This document shows positions 30,056-41,369 of a stretch of DNA of 52,987 nucleotides, one piece after another. Within the stretch, counting starts at the first letter, position 1. Each line of letters starts with the position of its first letter. The notes beneath the pieces were generated by a model. That model had not been told where the DNA came from. It saw only the letters and a list, made by a program, of their open reading frames with translations, and made no database searches. Made by a program: the position numbers and the translations under genes. Origin of the DNA: Hypsibius dujardini (lineage: Eukaryota; Tardigrada; Eutardigrada; Parachela; Hypsibiidae); assembly GCA_001579985.1 (NCBI GenBank), contig LRSR01001180.1:1-52987 (forward strand), in the 5' to 3' direction.

Positions 30056-32339
30056 TTAGTAGTTTTTCTCGAATGGATTGCCGCCTGCCATGGCGAAGAT
30101 GGGATTGAGAATGTCCGCGACTCCTTCGTATGCCTAATTATAAAAAAGGAAAACTTGTTAAAGGCATATCTACGAATAACATTGCGCTAAATGCTGGCGA
30201 CATACAGTAATCGTGGTGGAGTAGCAAAAGCGAATGACGTGACCGCAGACTACGGTGTCGCTGCAGTCGCTGTACAGAGGGCTGCACGCTACGATCTGAT
30301 TAGTGTCAGCCGCCACTCCTGAAATCAGACAAATGGAAGATGAACTTTTTGCCTTCATCCTTATCTGTTGGCTTTAAGGCCATTAAGAGGAGGTAGGCCG
30401 CCGCAAACCGTAGGAGTTTCCGATAGATAAGGCCTTGATTGCATCTGCCAAGTGTCGACCGACGACGTCGCCGACGACTACACACAAACCAATGACCTAC
30501 AAACGGCAAGGTAGCAAGGTACTGGTACTGTCTCGATCATTTGGTGCTGCGTTTTAGATCTAGAAACGGCAAGTTAGCAAGGTACTGGTACTGTCTCAAC
30601 CATTTGGTGCTGCGTTTTAGATCTAGAAACGGCAAGGTAGCAAGGTACTGGTACTGTCTCAACCATTTGGTGCTGCGTTTTAGATCTAGAAACGGCAAGG
30701 TAGCAAGGTACTGTTACTGTCTCGATCATTTGGTGCTGGTCGTTGGTCGTTTTAGATCCGCCGTATATTATGACTGCAATGAAGCACAGTGTGTGCAGTC
30801 ATAATGTACGGGTGGGTCCAAAAAGCAGCACCAATTGGTCGAGAGAGTACAGTATTAGTATAATTTTCCGGTAGTGTTGCAGTACCGCGAGAAAATTCGC
30901 AGCCGAAGACACCGACGATACCTACCCGGTACTTTCCCATACTGGCTCTTCTTAGGGTTAAATCTCCACTAAGGCACATAACATCCCGGAATATTTCCAC
31001 GCCGTCCATGTGAATACTGTTAACACTCCGTAAACTACCGTGAAAATAGAATTAAAATTACATACTCGTAACGGCCGGGCAGGTCGTCTGAACTTTCACA
31101 GTTACATACAGACCAGATATGCATGTACAGGGTCCACCACGAACATTGACTCCACTTTCAATGAGTCTCAAAACTTTACCGTTGCTCAAACCCCTTAAAT
31201 TCTTTCAAAAGCACATGTCTAAGTGAGTGAGTTCTTACTTCTACTTTTACTTGGCTTTGGGTTTTCAGCCTGGGAAATGCCAAAACTTCATGTCAATTCA
31301 ATCAACAATCAATCGACAGAATAGTAAAAAATGACGTTTTCACTTGACGAAGCCCAGAACTCCCCATCAAAAGTGTTCTGTTGGTTTGCAACATGACCTG
31401 AACTCTTATTCAACACATTTTTTCGTCAATTATGAACATCGAAACCAGTACACGCGGTTTCTACCGTAACCCCTTAAAGTTGGATAAATGTTGGTGGTCG
31501 ACCCTGTACTCTACAGACCCTGTACTGTACTCTGTAAATACCGGTACCTTGCTCCCTCCCAGTGCTCGAGCAAGCCTTCTCGTCCAGAGATATACCAATC
31601 CAGCAATACGAGGTTTCCATTACTGGCTACCCGGGTCACCTGTTGCAAACATACAAAAGTCAGCCTGCCAAAGAGTAAGTACCGGTCTTGAATGAGCAAT
31701 TTAAACCGAACTTGATACTGGGATAGAGCAGACTCTTTTTGGAGAAGGGTGGGATCCGGCAGAACAAAAAGAGCGGAATTTGGCCCCACATGAAAATCAT
31801 TCTTCTGACAGACTGTTTTCCCAACAGCACATTGGTATGCCTGCAAGGTCCACGTATTACCTTATACGCGATATTTGTTAAATTTATTTAATTCTGTTTC
31901 ATTTAATTGACAGACCTTATTCTGCCCCAGAGACGCATACAGCACGCAGCAGTTCGCTTGGACTGTGATCTTACATCGGACATTGTCGCCTTCCACCAGG
32001 CCCCCTCCAAACTGCACTCCAAATAACCACGTGCAACCGGAACGTCGAGCGGGGTTAATTTGAGGTATCCAGATCTTCATGGGATAGCGACTGAGAAGGA
32101 GTGACACTTTACTGCAGCAAAACTCGTGGCACTTTTCAGTAGCTGTAGAGAGGCAATATCGCTATCGATGAATCGGTTACTGGAAATTTTCTGGTGCTTC
32201 CCTACTTCCGCTTACCATTACCTTTACCCTTACCCTTACCTTTACCCTTACCCTTACCATTTAAATAAGCTCCGTGATCATCACTTCTGACTTCAACTTC
32301 GCCTTCCAGCTCCGACAGAAGTTCGTTTCCCAGACTCAT
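30056..32339 (-). CDS. ureD: UreD-like urease accessory protein (301 aa, eight exons)
   Basis: Exons: 32339..32258, 32142..31916, 31840..31712, 31639..31548, 31034..30886, 30444..30409, 30318..30206, 30133..30056; all phases close. UreD is the scaffold binding apo-urease and, with UreF and UreG, guides nickel insertion. UreD-like segments in order: KVSLLLSRYPMKIWIP, CTWLFGVQFGGGLVEGDNV, the VLYASLGQNK strand, NSALFVLPDPTLLQKESALS, NLVLLDWYISGREG, LRSVNSIHMDGVEIFRD, GKYRVGIVGVFG, then GHVIRFCYSTTITAYEGVAD, ILNPIF and GGNPFEKNY at the end. Length fits the family (about 270-300). Exon 6 (36 nt) and donor CAA|GTTCGG of exon 3 are the weakest points. No urease, UreF or UreG in this window. Intron-rich, so not bacterial contamination. 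Confidence 0.75.
30501..30748. repeat. 63-bp tandem repeat, about four copies, in the UreD gene
   Basis: Units start AAACGGCAAGGTAGCAAGGT at 30501, 30564, 30627 and 30690 and contain GGTGCTGCGTTTTAGATCTAG. They lie in UreD intron 5, between exons 5 and 6. An open frame through them is an artefact of a period divisible by three. Confidence 0.9.
32212..32257. repeat. TAAGGG-like hexanucleotide run at the UreD exon 1 donor
   Basis: On the coding (minus) strand the intron opens with GTAAGGGTAAGGGTAAAGGT and continues in the same 6-base rhythm. Each unit is a potential 5' splice site. It is not the TTAGGG telomere repeat. Confidence 0.85.
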
Positions 32340-32990
32340 TTTTCCAACAAGGTTTCCTGCGGATATACTGCTGTACTTTGCAGTGCCAGGTATACAAGCG
32401 ATCTGACGGTATCAATCACCGTTCGTTAATATATCACAACATGAAATGGACGGCAAAAAAAATCCAATGCAAACTACAGAAACAGACAACTGAAACTCAT
32501 AAAGAGATACATGTACCGTAATATCTAGCCAGCTTTTGGAGCCAATTTATGCTATTTAGAATGATTTTTGAATGATTTTCTTGAAACTGCAAAGTCAGTG
32601 ACGAGGAGTTTTCACACGAACGAGCGAGTGTGCGGTTACAATACAGCCCCAATATGGGGCAGCTCGGTTCAGATTGATACGATTGCACCAGCAGTAAGAG
32701 TACACTGTACATGAGAGAAGAGCTCTGGAATGGGCCACTTAACTTTCCGTACCCTGGAATGGGCCATCGGGTGGCAGAGGGCGCTCTGTTGCAAATTAAT
32801 TGAAAACAGATGAGTCACTGCATAGTCAGCGACCTCTTTAGTGAGCTTCTTCCAACCGTCCAATTATTTCGTTTTTTCAACATGTCCCCACAACTTTTCT
32901 TCATATTTGATACGCGTTCCACCGGAGTTATTGATTATTCTCTATCGTTTAGGACCTTGGTTAGAGCCAAAATCTGTCTGGAAGTTTTGA
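32340..32990. other. Intergenic, no gene seen
   Basis: Upstream of UreD; no supported exon. Confidence 0.4.
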
Positions 32991-32994
32991 TTCC

Positions 32995-33260
32995 AGGGTA
33001 CCATTCCAGGGTACCGTTCCAGGGTACCGTTCCAGGGTACCGTTCCAGGGTACCGTTCCAGGGTACCGTTCCAGGGTACCGTTCCAGGGTACCGTTCAGG
33101 GTACCGTTCCAGGGTACCGTTCCAGGGTACCGTTCCAGAGTACCGTTCCAGGGTACCGTTCCAGGGTACCGTTCCAGGGTACCGTTCCAGAGTACCGTTT
33201 CAGGGTACCGTTCCAGAGTACCGTTCCAGAGTACCGTTCCAGGGTACCGTTCTAGGATAC
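32995..33260. repeat. 13-bp minisatellite (GTTCCAGGGTACC), about 20 units
   Basis: Tandem units CCAGGGTACCGTT with occasional CCAGAGTACC variants. Since 13 is not a multiple of 3, the open frame through it is a 39-nt superperiod (13 residues) and is not evidence for a protein. Confidence 0.95.
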
Positions 33261-34140
33261 CATTCGGAAAAGTTAAGTGACCCATTCCAGTACCCGTCCC
33301 TCATACATGAGACTGTCGGTCACACACTGTAGGCAATATTTTTGGTCTCTGTTGCGGTTCTACAGTACTGCGAAAACTGAAGAATCCAGTTTGAGGAAGG
33401 TACAATGGTGATGTTCGGATTCCTGTTGGCATTGCTAACGCCGCCGAGGAATACTTTCATCGAAGGTGGCCAAATTCGGGAGAAAAATGGGCGGCCAGCC
33501 ATGACGTGGGACAATGTGTCCCGTACTGTAACCACTCGAGAGGTAGGGAGGGACCTTGGACGTTGGGAACATTTACCGAGGGTGGGTTATCTGGTACAGA
33601 CGCGGCCGCGGATTCTTTATGAGAGCCCACCAAAAGGTGGTGACTCAAACTACCAAGAGTATCCTACTATGTCGCGTGTCACAGCATCAGGCGTGACGTC
33701 CGAAGCGCATACCGGCTGTAAACATTCTCCGAAGTGCAGTGTTAACTAGTATTCAAATGTTCATTCACGTTTGCAGAATTGTTATTCATGATAATGGAAA
33801 CGAATGTTTTCTACAAACAATGAGATAGGCGAGACGGGAGACCACTCTTCTTATCGGCCAGTAGTAGTTACAGCCAAACCGGATATTATTACAGAAGAAC
33901 CCATTGAGGCAGTGCTTTACGTCGATTATTGTTGATATCAGGAATTGTGATGAGAGGATTGGTTTAGCCTATTTGGTTACAGTACCTAAACACGCACTGA
34001 CGATTACGGATGCAAATAAAACTGTCGCCACGCTTCACCTTCAGCAATCTTGCGACTGCACACCGAAGTTCAGAATCCCGACACTTTCAGAAGGAGTCAG
34101 AAGACTCATAGTCTTTAGCCATTCAATAAAGTCCTTCAAC
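33261..34140. other. Intergenic, no gene seen
   Basis: A frame at 33405-33749 begins with a weakly hydrophobic stretch but has no conserved sequence or splice support. The last part is promoter and 5' UTR of the gene at 34141. Confidence 0.35.
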
Positions 34141-35327
34141 ATGAAGTTGCTTTTGTTTGTGACCTTTACAATAAGTGTCCAAATCGCCACGTCAAATTAC
34201 GTGTATTATAACACGTGTAAGTACTGTCCCAATCTATGTGCCAGTCTATGCTTTTTTATATACATTATATACAGTACAATGTGTTCATTTCAATCTCATT
34301 CCCCTGTTTCAGATGATCTCACTAGGTTTTGCAATTCTACGCTGAGCCTGATGGGTGACGGCAACAGGGCGGGCACCCTCCAGTTCTACACCTACCCACT
34401 GTCCCTGCCGTGTACGATTAAGCTTTCGCTGGCTACGACATACGGCAGCAATAAAACTGGATCGAAAGCGATATACTTCAACGTCAAGTAAGATTGGTTT
34501 CTTAAGTAGTCACCCAAACAAGTAAATGTCTTGTTTCGATTCCCTTTCGGTTCCCAATGTTCATGTGGACACTGTAGGTACCTCTCCCTGTTCACGTCGG
34601 ACTACATTGACTTCAACGAAACCTCGCAGCCAGGCAAACGCTTGAACGGCGGGATTCAGGAGTTCGTGTCGCTGCCGCAGTCCTATGGGCAGTATCGAAC
34701 GAGTTTCTCCTCCGCGACGGAATTCTCAATCACTCTGACCGGTGCTAGGAACGGCAGCTCCCCGCAACAGCCCTACCTTGTGCTGGATTATAATATCGTT
34801 TACGGTATGACCGTCCGACTGAAGACCCTAATAAAGCGTAATGTTGAATTATTAGCACAGACTCTCTCCGGGTTTAGAGCTGGCGTATAGGGACAACGCC
34901 TACTGTTCAAGCCTCGGCGGCTTTGTGGACCGACCACTCCGTTGCGATACCAAGGAACGAGTCAATTGCCCCACAAATTTTAGCAACGCGACAATGAGTT
35001 TGTATAATCCGGCGACGAGCCTTAATCACGGTCTCTCTTGCAAGGAAGTCGATCTACCATCCGGTCGAACTACGAACTACGACCAAACTACGATCCGATC
35101 AAGCGATCATAGCAGTTCCAAGATGAGTAAGCCGGAACTCGAATCGTCAATTAATGGCAATGAGTAATAACGATGTGGCTTACTTTCCTTTGTTCCTGTC
35201 AGGTGGAGGAACAACGGCCGGTACGGTCGTAGGCGTTGTAGCCGTCGTGGGTATATTATTTTTCGTGGCCCAACGCTCCCGTAGACGAGTCCGAACACCA
35301 ACCCGGGTAGTGGCAGTCGTCTACTGA
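34141..35327 (+). CDS. Type I single-pass membrane protein, cysteine-containing ectodomain (283 aa, five exons)
   Basis: Exons 34141..34216, 34313..34487, 34578..34804, 34878..35126, 35203..35327; phases close exactly. Signal peptide MKLLLFVTFTISVQIATS. The ectodomain of about 200 residues has six cysteines (RFCNS, LPCTI, AYCSS, LRCDT, VNCPT, LSCKE), several N-x-S/T sites and beta-rich sequence such as GTLQFYTYPLSLPCTIKLSL and EFSITLTGARNG. This is reminiscent of a CUB-type fold but too diverged to name. A Ser/Thr-rich stalk leads to one transmembrane segment, GTVVGVVAVVGILFFVA, and a short basic tail QRSRRRVRTPTRVVAVVY. AATAAA at 35381-35386. Function unknown; a cell-surface receptor or adhesion role is inference. 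Confidence 0.75.
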
Positions 35328-35725
35328 TAACGCTGGACTCTTAGTCTTGAAAAATCAAGAACTACTACCGGAAAGACTACAATAAAATCAACCAAGCTGT
35401 AGCTGGCTTTCACATTTCATTTATATCCACGTGCACGTGTCTATAAGGAATTTAATTTACTTAATAAATTTAAAATTCTCTACGGATTCAGAGGCAGAAT
35501 GCATTGGGCAGATTTGTTGGTGCCTGATCTGCGCAGTGTTGGGTGTGTTGTCATGTGTTGAAGACGCCAACCTGTCATGTGTTGAAGACTCTGTTTAACC
35601 ACAGCGTATCAAGAGGACTCTAGCAAAGTTAAGCAAACACCTCCGACCGAACTGGCGGCTTTGAAAACGATTGAAGCTTGTTTGGGGTTTTTAGCTCGCA
35701 GTTAAACGCCACCACATGCAGTACG

Positions 35726-35780
35726 GTGGGTGCACGGTGGGTGCACGGTGGGTGCACGGTGGGTGCACGGTGGGTGCACA
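35726..35780. repeat. 11-bp tandem repeat (CGGTGGGTGCA), about five units
   Basis: Perfect short tandem array, followed after an AT-rich tract by further GGTGCACA at about 36110. Confidence 0.9.
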
Positions 35781-37370
35781 TGCATTCATTTTGCACCGAA
35801 AACTAAATGGTGCCAAGATAGAGGGGGGGGGCAAGCTCTCTGAAATCCAGTTTTTGCGTGAAAGGCTCTGACCTCAAATTTATTTGGAGGACGATTTTCG
35901 CCTATTGGCCCATCATAGACTCTATTGTTAAGGATTAGTTTTAGGTAAATGGCCTGAGACCAAATATAGTGTACATTATTAAAGCTTTTAGTCCTCCTGG
36001 CTCTAGGCCAACCTTTTTTGGCGTAGCCGAGCTCAAACCAAGGCTTGGCCCCCATCTACCTCCGGACCTCAAGACGTCACTGCTGCACAGTATATATCAA
36101 TCGCACATTGGGTGCACAGATGTTGGCATCCGATGTACAGTACAATGTAAAATGTAGTTACTACCCTCTGATCTGGTCGGAAGGCAAATATGCAGAGAAT
36201 GCCATAATTCTTGCATATTTCAGAAGAACCGCTGATTGTCATTGTCATTATCGTTTTTGTGCGTACTCTTTCCGGTAGATGTCTAAAGTTAATTCATCGT
36301 GAATCCAGAGAGGATTCATCGTGATTCAAGGGAATAACTAACGTTAGCGCTGTACTGCAGTTCAAGTGCACTGCCGGACCCTCGACGGAATGGAACGCCC
36401 TTATCGACTTCTTCTCGATTTTTCGCCCACCTTGTTGACCGCATATAGAATCACCTCCCTTTGCCACCGGAAGCATATTTAACTGTTGAGTCCTTTGAGA
36501 ATAGCTTGGAGTCAGTACATTGGATCCAACTTTCCTTCGTGAAAAAGTACTTGCCTGAATGCAGTTTCTCTTTTTTGCTTAAATATACAGTGCGTACCAG
36601 AACTGGTGTTTATTTTTTCTTTTTCGCCCATCCTATTTCCCTTCTTGTTTTTTACTGATTGTTAATGTCTCCTTTGGGTTCTTTTCAGCGAAAAAGTGTC
36701 GCTGCTTCGAGCAGAGAGTAATTTCCGGTGCAATGCCACGTTAAGCGATTAAACCAACCAACCAAATTACTCGCTTATGTGACTTTACGCTCACAATGAA
36801 AACGATATGACCGTTCGAAATAACGGAAACTGTGTGTGGCTCCAAAAAGAAGACACGGCTTGATGCAGCATGTTCAGAAATCATTTTCTAAATCTTTTTT
36901 CCCCATTACATACATGGATCTATCGCTAATAGCGTGCGTTATACGGCGGAGGTGGCGACCAACTCCAAATCTGTGCTAAATTGTACCGCAAAATAGGTAC
37001 CTTATGAACGTTGCTACTCTGCAATCAAGGCAAAACGTCGTGATCAAGACTATCCTAACCAAAAAGAAAGAACAGACGATATTTCCGATGTTTCTTTTCA
37101 CTCCATTTTACATGTCAGGAACGACAGGAAGAACGCCGTCGCACGTCATGAGAGCCGCCATCAGATGGCGGCACTGCCTACTCAACCTAATATACATTCC
37201 TTGTAACTACTGTTAAAAGGCACTACCTGAACAAGCCATTCTCAATGCCATCCCGTTCGCAAGCACTTACACTACCCTTACCCTGAGTGACATATAAAAA
37301 ATCTCCTATACCATGCTTTATCTGTGGTCATGTACCAGATTTTGGGACCTATCACTTTCGCAACACCGAT
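35781..37370. other. Intergenic; possible element at 35786-36130, otherwise nothing recognised
   Basis: The first 350 bases contain an uninterrupted frame on the minus strand and GGTGCAC at both margins, which may be a degenerate mobile element; no domain recognised. The remainder shows no supported exon. Confidence 0.3.
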
Positions 37371-37829
37371 CCCGCAATGGGCGTGGAGGAACCCGCAATG
37401 GGTGTGGAAGAACCCGCAATGGGTGTGGAGGAACCCGCAATGGGCGTGAAGGAACCCGCAATGGGTGTGGAGGAACCCGCAATGGGTGTGGAAGAACCCG
37501 CAATGTGCGTGGAAGAACCCGCAATGGGCGTGGAGGAACCCGCAATGGGCGTGGAGGAACCCGCAATGGGCGTGGAGGAACCAGCAATGGGCGTGGAGGA
37601 ACCCGCAATGGGCGTGGAGGAACCAGCAATGGGCGTGGAGGAACCCGCAATGGGTGTGGAAGAACCCGCAATGGGCGTGGAGGAACCCGCAATGGGCGTG
37701 GAGGAACCAGCAATGGGCGTGGAGGAACCAGCAATGGGCGTGGAGGAACTCGCAATGTGCGTGGAAGAACCCGCAATGGGCGTGGAGGAACCCGCAATGG
37801 GCGTGGAAGAACCCGCAATGGGTGTGGAG
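37371..37829. repeat. 21-bp minisatellite (CCCGCAATGGGCGTGGAGGAA), about 22 units
   Basis: Tandem units with variants GGTGTGGAAG, TGTGCGTGG and CCAGCAATG. Because the unit is 21 bp, three frames on each strand can stay open and give heptapeptide repeats such as EEPAMGV. Both strands are open, so coding status is not implied. Confidence 0.95.
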
Positions 37830-38241
37830 AAGTATTTGGGGTACCGTTGTTGTGTGGGTATACTCGGATCATTATGCGAACGGCCCTGATACAGCCATTT
37901 ATACATCTTTTGATAGTACTAATAATAATGAATTGCCAACCACGGCCAAAAGATAAATGGATGAAATTGCAACGTCTGCGGCAAAAGTGCTCGCCAAAAC
38001 AAACATGCCAAATGAGAGCGCGAGCCAAGGAGTTCCTCAGGTTCCGTATAATGATCGACAACAGTGTGTGCATACACACAGACACAGTGAGAGAGAGAAA
38101 AACCAGTGACAAGACAAAACAGACACTCGAAACGGATAATAGGTGCGCATATATAGCCCATCAGTACGATCAATTATCTCGCCCTCCATTGCAGCCGTCA
38201 TCAAACAAACACACACACACAACCAACCCTCTCTCTCGCCC
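37830..38241. other. HHEX 3' flank, no other gene seen
   Basis: Contains a CA-rich run near 38200; probably HHEX 3' UTR. Confidence 0.45.
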
Positions 38242-40507
38242 TCACACAGGCCCGTCCTTTAAATCATCACTGCAAACAGATTCCGAGTCTGAATTGCACA
38301 TTTCCTGTAGCTCATGATCATGTCGGTCATCGGTGGCGACGGCGACGGCGGTGCCTGAGAAACTCGTCAAACTGCTCGGTCGGCCGGTCGGATGGTGCCG
38401 CGACTGCTTATTGGGCCTGCTGCTACTGCTGTCACGGCTATCCTCCGAGGACGACGACGATGACGAAGCGGCCGGATGAGTTGCCGTCGACGACGACGAC
38501 GACGACGACGCGGTCGCGCCCCCGTTACAGGCTTCCAGCAGTGTCTGGTCGTGGTCGCCGCTGTCTGTTTGCTCGCCGCCATCCTTCGATCTCCTCCATT
38601 TGGCACGGCGATTTTGAAACCTGCACACGGAGAGCAGAAACCAATCAATCATCTTAATATAAGTACACCGTCACACACAAACATGGGAGATAGGTATCGG
38701 CGCCACATCTCTCTATCGGGGTCTCTCTCTCTCTCTCGTTCTCTCTCTGTGTGTGTACTCGTTGGAGAAGTTCATTTGCAAGTTTAATTTTATGGCGCTT
38801 GTCTTATGGGGCTAAATTGGTCTTCAATCTGTCAAAAGTGAAGACGTGTGGCCCTGCGCTGACATATACTTCGGTGTATCCTCCTGAGGTATACACCGAA
38901 AACTATCGACCGAAATTATGATCCGGAATTATGATCCGGAATTATGATCCGGCTTACCAGGTCTTAATCTGTCGCTCGGAGAGAATCAAGGACTTTGCGA
39001 GTTTCTTCCGTTCCGCCGGGTTGAGGTACTTTTGCTTCTTGAACTTCTGCTCGAGATCGAGGGTCTGGTCGTTGGAGAAGCGCACTTGGCCGCCTTTGCG
39101 TTTGTGCAGCGGCCGGGAATGTGGACCGCCGTGGTGGCCATGGTGGTGGCCGTGGTGGCCGTGGGGATGGGGGAAATGGTTCGGGTGAATCCCGTTCATC
39201 ACCAAAGCGAGCGAATTTGGACTGATTCCTGAAAGCAGACAAACACCCATTTTTTTATATACAAAATGCCAGCTCAAATGGCTCACTGACTATCTTGTTA
39301 GGGGTCATCCACATGTTACGTAATCAGAAATCCGTGAAATTTTACCACTAGTCCACCCTTGTCATCAAATGTAATCAGTAAAACGATAGAAAAACGACCA
39401 CCTTCATTTGGTAATCTTAACGTAATTAATGAACCGACCACCTTCCATATCCATTTTTTTTCAAATGGACGCCCAATTATTTTTTATTCAGTGTTGGTCA
39501 CCCACCCTCTGCCCTACGTAAGCAGTAGTAATCACCTCATGAAAGGACCCTCCGGTTTGTCATTAAAGGTAATCACAAGCCCAGACTACCCACCGACCCT
39601 CCCTTGATTACGTAACATGTGGATGACCCCTTAGTGTAACGGTCACATGTATCACGCCTGCATTAAAGGTCATGGAGATGTATTTGGCTGTTATGGCTTA
39701 ATACCTCGCTCAATAAGTGTGAGCAACTTTTAGCAAATGGGCAAGTGAAATAAATGTTGAAAATAATCATAATTTTAGTTCTATTAAAAAACATAAAGCG
39801 GAGACATTCTGGGTTTCCCCTGAAAATGGAAAATGGAAAAAATATAATCTAGCTTTAAATAAGACTAGATCAAGCAATCAATCAGTGAAGTCAATTATTA
39901 AGCGGTTAATGCAAAAAAAAAACAATGTTAATTCGAGTACGAGAGTATAAATTTTTTTTCAATTATGACAAAATTTTTTTTAATTAGGGCAACAATTTTT
40001 AAGACAACAATGTCCAAAGAAGTCATATGCAGTGCCAGAATAATCGGATGACTCACCGCCATACTGTCCGACGTGGAAACCCTGCGCACCCTGCAGGAAG
40101 CTTCTGACGTCCTGCGGATGCATTGCACCGGGACTGAACATCGGGAACGGAATGGATCCGCCGGCAAAAAAAGGATTCTGCGGGAAGGCCGCGGACAGAA
40201 GCCGTTGCCCGTGATCGAGCTGCTGCGAACTGTCCGGCAGTGGCATGCCTCCGCGGTGAAGCCCGCCACCACCCGTCACTGCTGACCACATGGAATTGAC
40301 CGAGCCGAGGGAACTCGTAGGGCTACTCGCATACCCACTCGAAGGCGTCTTGGAATACGCTTCCTTTCCGGCAGCCTTCGAAGACAAGAGGTTATCGATG
40401 AAAAACAGCGGAGTCTTTGCTGACGACGACATGCTGTAGGGTGAAGCGGGCGAGCCGGGGAAAATACTCCGAAGTCCGTCGGGCGACGACACCGATGAGT
40501 ACGACAT
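38242..40507 (-). CDS. HHEX: HHEX homeobox transcription factor (366 aa, three exons)
   Basis: Exons 40507..40057, 39228..38958, 38620..38242; phases close. The homeodomain (about 193-253) contains KRKGGQVRFSNDQTLDLEQK, QKYLNPAERKKLAKSL and, across intron 2, LSERQIKTWFQNRRAKWRRS. It is nearly identical to vertebrate HHEX, including the diagnostic LHKRKGGQVRFSNDQT start. N-terminal TPLFFIDNLLS (32-42) matches the Groucho/TLE-binding eh1-like motif of HHEX (FYIEDIL). A proline/glycine-rich repressor region and a His run (HGHHGHHHGHHGG) precede the homeodomain. The C-terminus is Ser-rich and acidic. Start ATG TCG TAC at 40507; the frame further upstream has only a GTG. HHEX represses transcription in endoderm and anterior patterning. 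Intron 1 holds a Harbinger-like MITE. Confidence 0.95.
39301..39630. mobile_element. Harbinger-like MITE in HHEX intron 1 (330 bp)
   Basis: Perfect 26-bp terminal inverted repeats GGGGTCATCCACATGTTACG(TAATCA) at 39301 and its reverse complement ending at 39630. Both ends are flanked by TTA (39298-39300, 39631-39633). A TTA target duplication is typical of PIF/Harbinger elements. No coding capacity. Confidence 0.9.
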
Positions 40508-41285
40508 CTGAAGCTTATCCTGAACGAAGTCAGGCAAATTAACTGGCGCAGTAAAACTGCAATTTCTGCCGATGATGACTGAGTGACTGGAGGAAAGTGA
40601 TCCGACGTTTATGTAGCACCAAGGTGTGAGAAGAAAGGGCGACTTAAAATGGCGTCCCCCGGGATGGATTGGAAAGTGAAAGTGCACGGGGAAGAGAATT
40701 TAAAACGTTCCGACGCAAGACAAAAGTTCTCCTTCTACTCGAGAATTGGAGTGTAAAATGTGCGGCTCAACAGGTGCCATAAGAGGGTAAGAGCGGGTTA
40801 GCCACTCGAGACGGTTGGCTTGAGAGGGTTAGTTATGCCGGGTGATAAGAGAGCAAATTTTGCGAGAGAGAGGACCACAGAGTTGAAATGATGATCAGCC
40901 CACCGCAAAAGGTATACACAGACTGTCGGGGTATGTTTTACATTCAACAAACGGGCCTATTATATCGGGTGGAGTATCACACAGCAAGAGTCAATTTCAT
41001 GTTGCGGTGTGTGTACGTTTGTATAAGTATAGCGAGAGGAACAATAAGTCCAGTTTACTTGGGGACATGGAGAGTGGAATATATATAGCGCTCTTAAAAG
41101 AGTGTAATGAGTTTTCAATAGACGCGGAGTGGTAATCCTGTAATGGCCTATTGTACGGCTTGATGGGTCTCCGTGACATGGCTTCGGTCAGCCTTCTTGG
41201 TTGGTCGTCCGCCCCCCTCGATCACTCGCCACTTGGCTGCCTATGCTGAAACGGGGAAATGTCCTAATGGGATCTCTGATTTTGA
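40508..41285. promoter_or_regulatory. HHEX promoter and upstream region (inferred)
   Basis: Non-coding sequence immediately 5' of HHEX. The first 200 bases are probably 5' UTR. No specific binding site is asserted. Confidence 0.35.
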
Positions 41286-41288
41286 TAG

Positions 41289-41369
41289 TACAGACACAGA
41301 CACAGACACAGACACAGACACAGACACAGACACAGACACAGACACAGACACAGACACAGACACAGACAC
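41289..41369. repeat. (ACAGAC)n hexanucleotide array
   Basis: About 13 units of ACAGAC. Open frames on both strands (TDTDTD, VCVCVC) are repeat artefacts. Confidence 0.95.

Noticed and set aside
30170-30358. Independent 62-codon small secreted protein beginning MKAKSSSS
   Set aside because: Its conserved part is UreD exon 7, joined in phase to exons 6 and 8; the MKAK part lies in intron 6.
32212-32257. Interstitial telomere repeat
   Set aside because: Motif is TAAGGG/CCCTTA, not TTAGGG/CCCTAA; it coincides with a splice donor.
32810-33285. Long frames of PFQGTVPGYRSRV type on both strands
   Set aside because: 13-bp minisatellite gives a 39-nt superperiod in every frame.
33405-33749. 114-codon frame with a weak N-terminal hydrophobic stretch
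   Set aside because: No relative recognised, no splice partners, and composition like neighbouring non-coding DNA.
37287-38317. 200- and 334-codon frames
   Set aside because: Produced by the 21-bp minisatellite; equally open on the opposite strand, with no start context or conserved flank.
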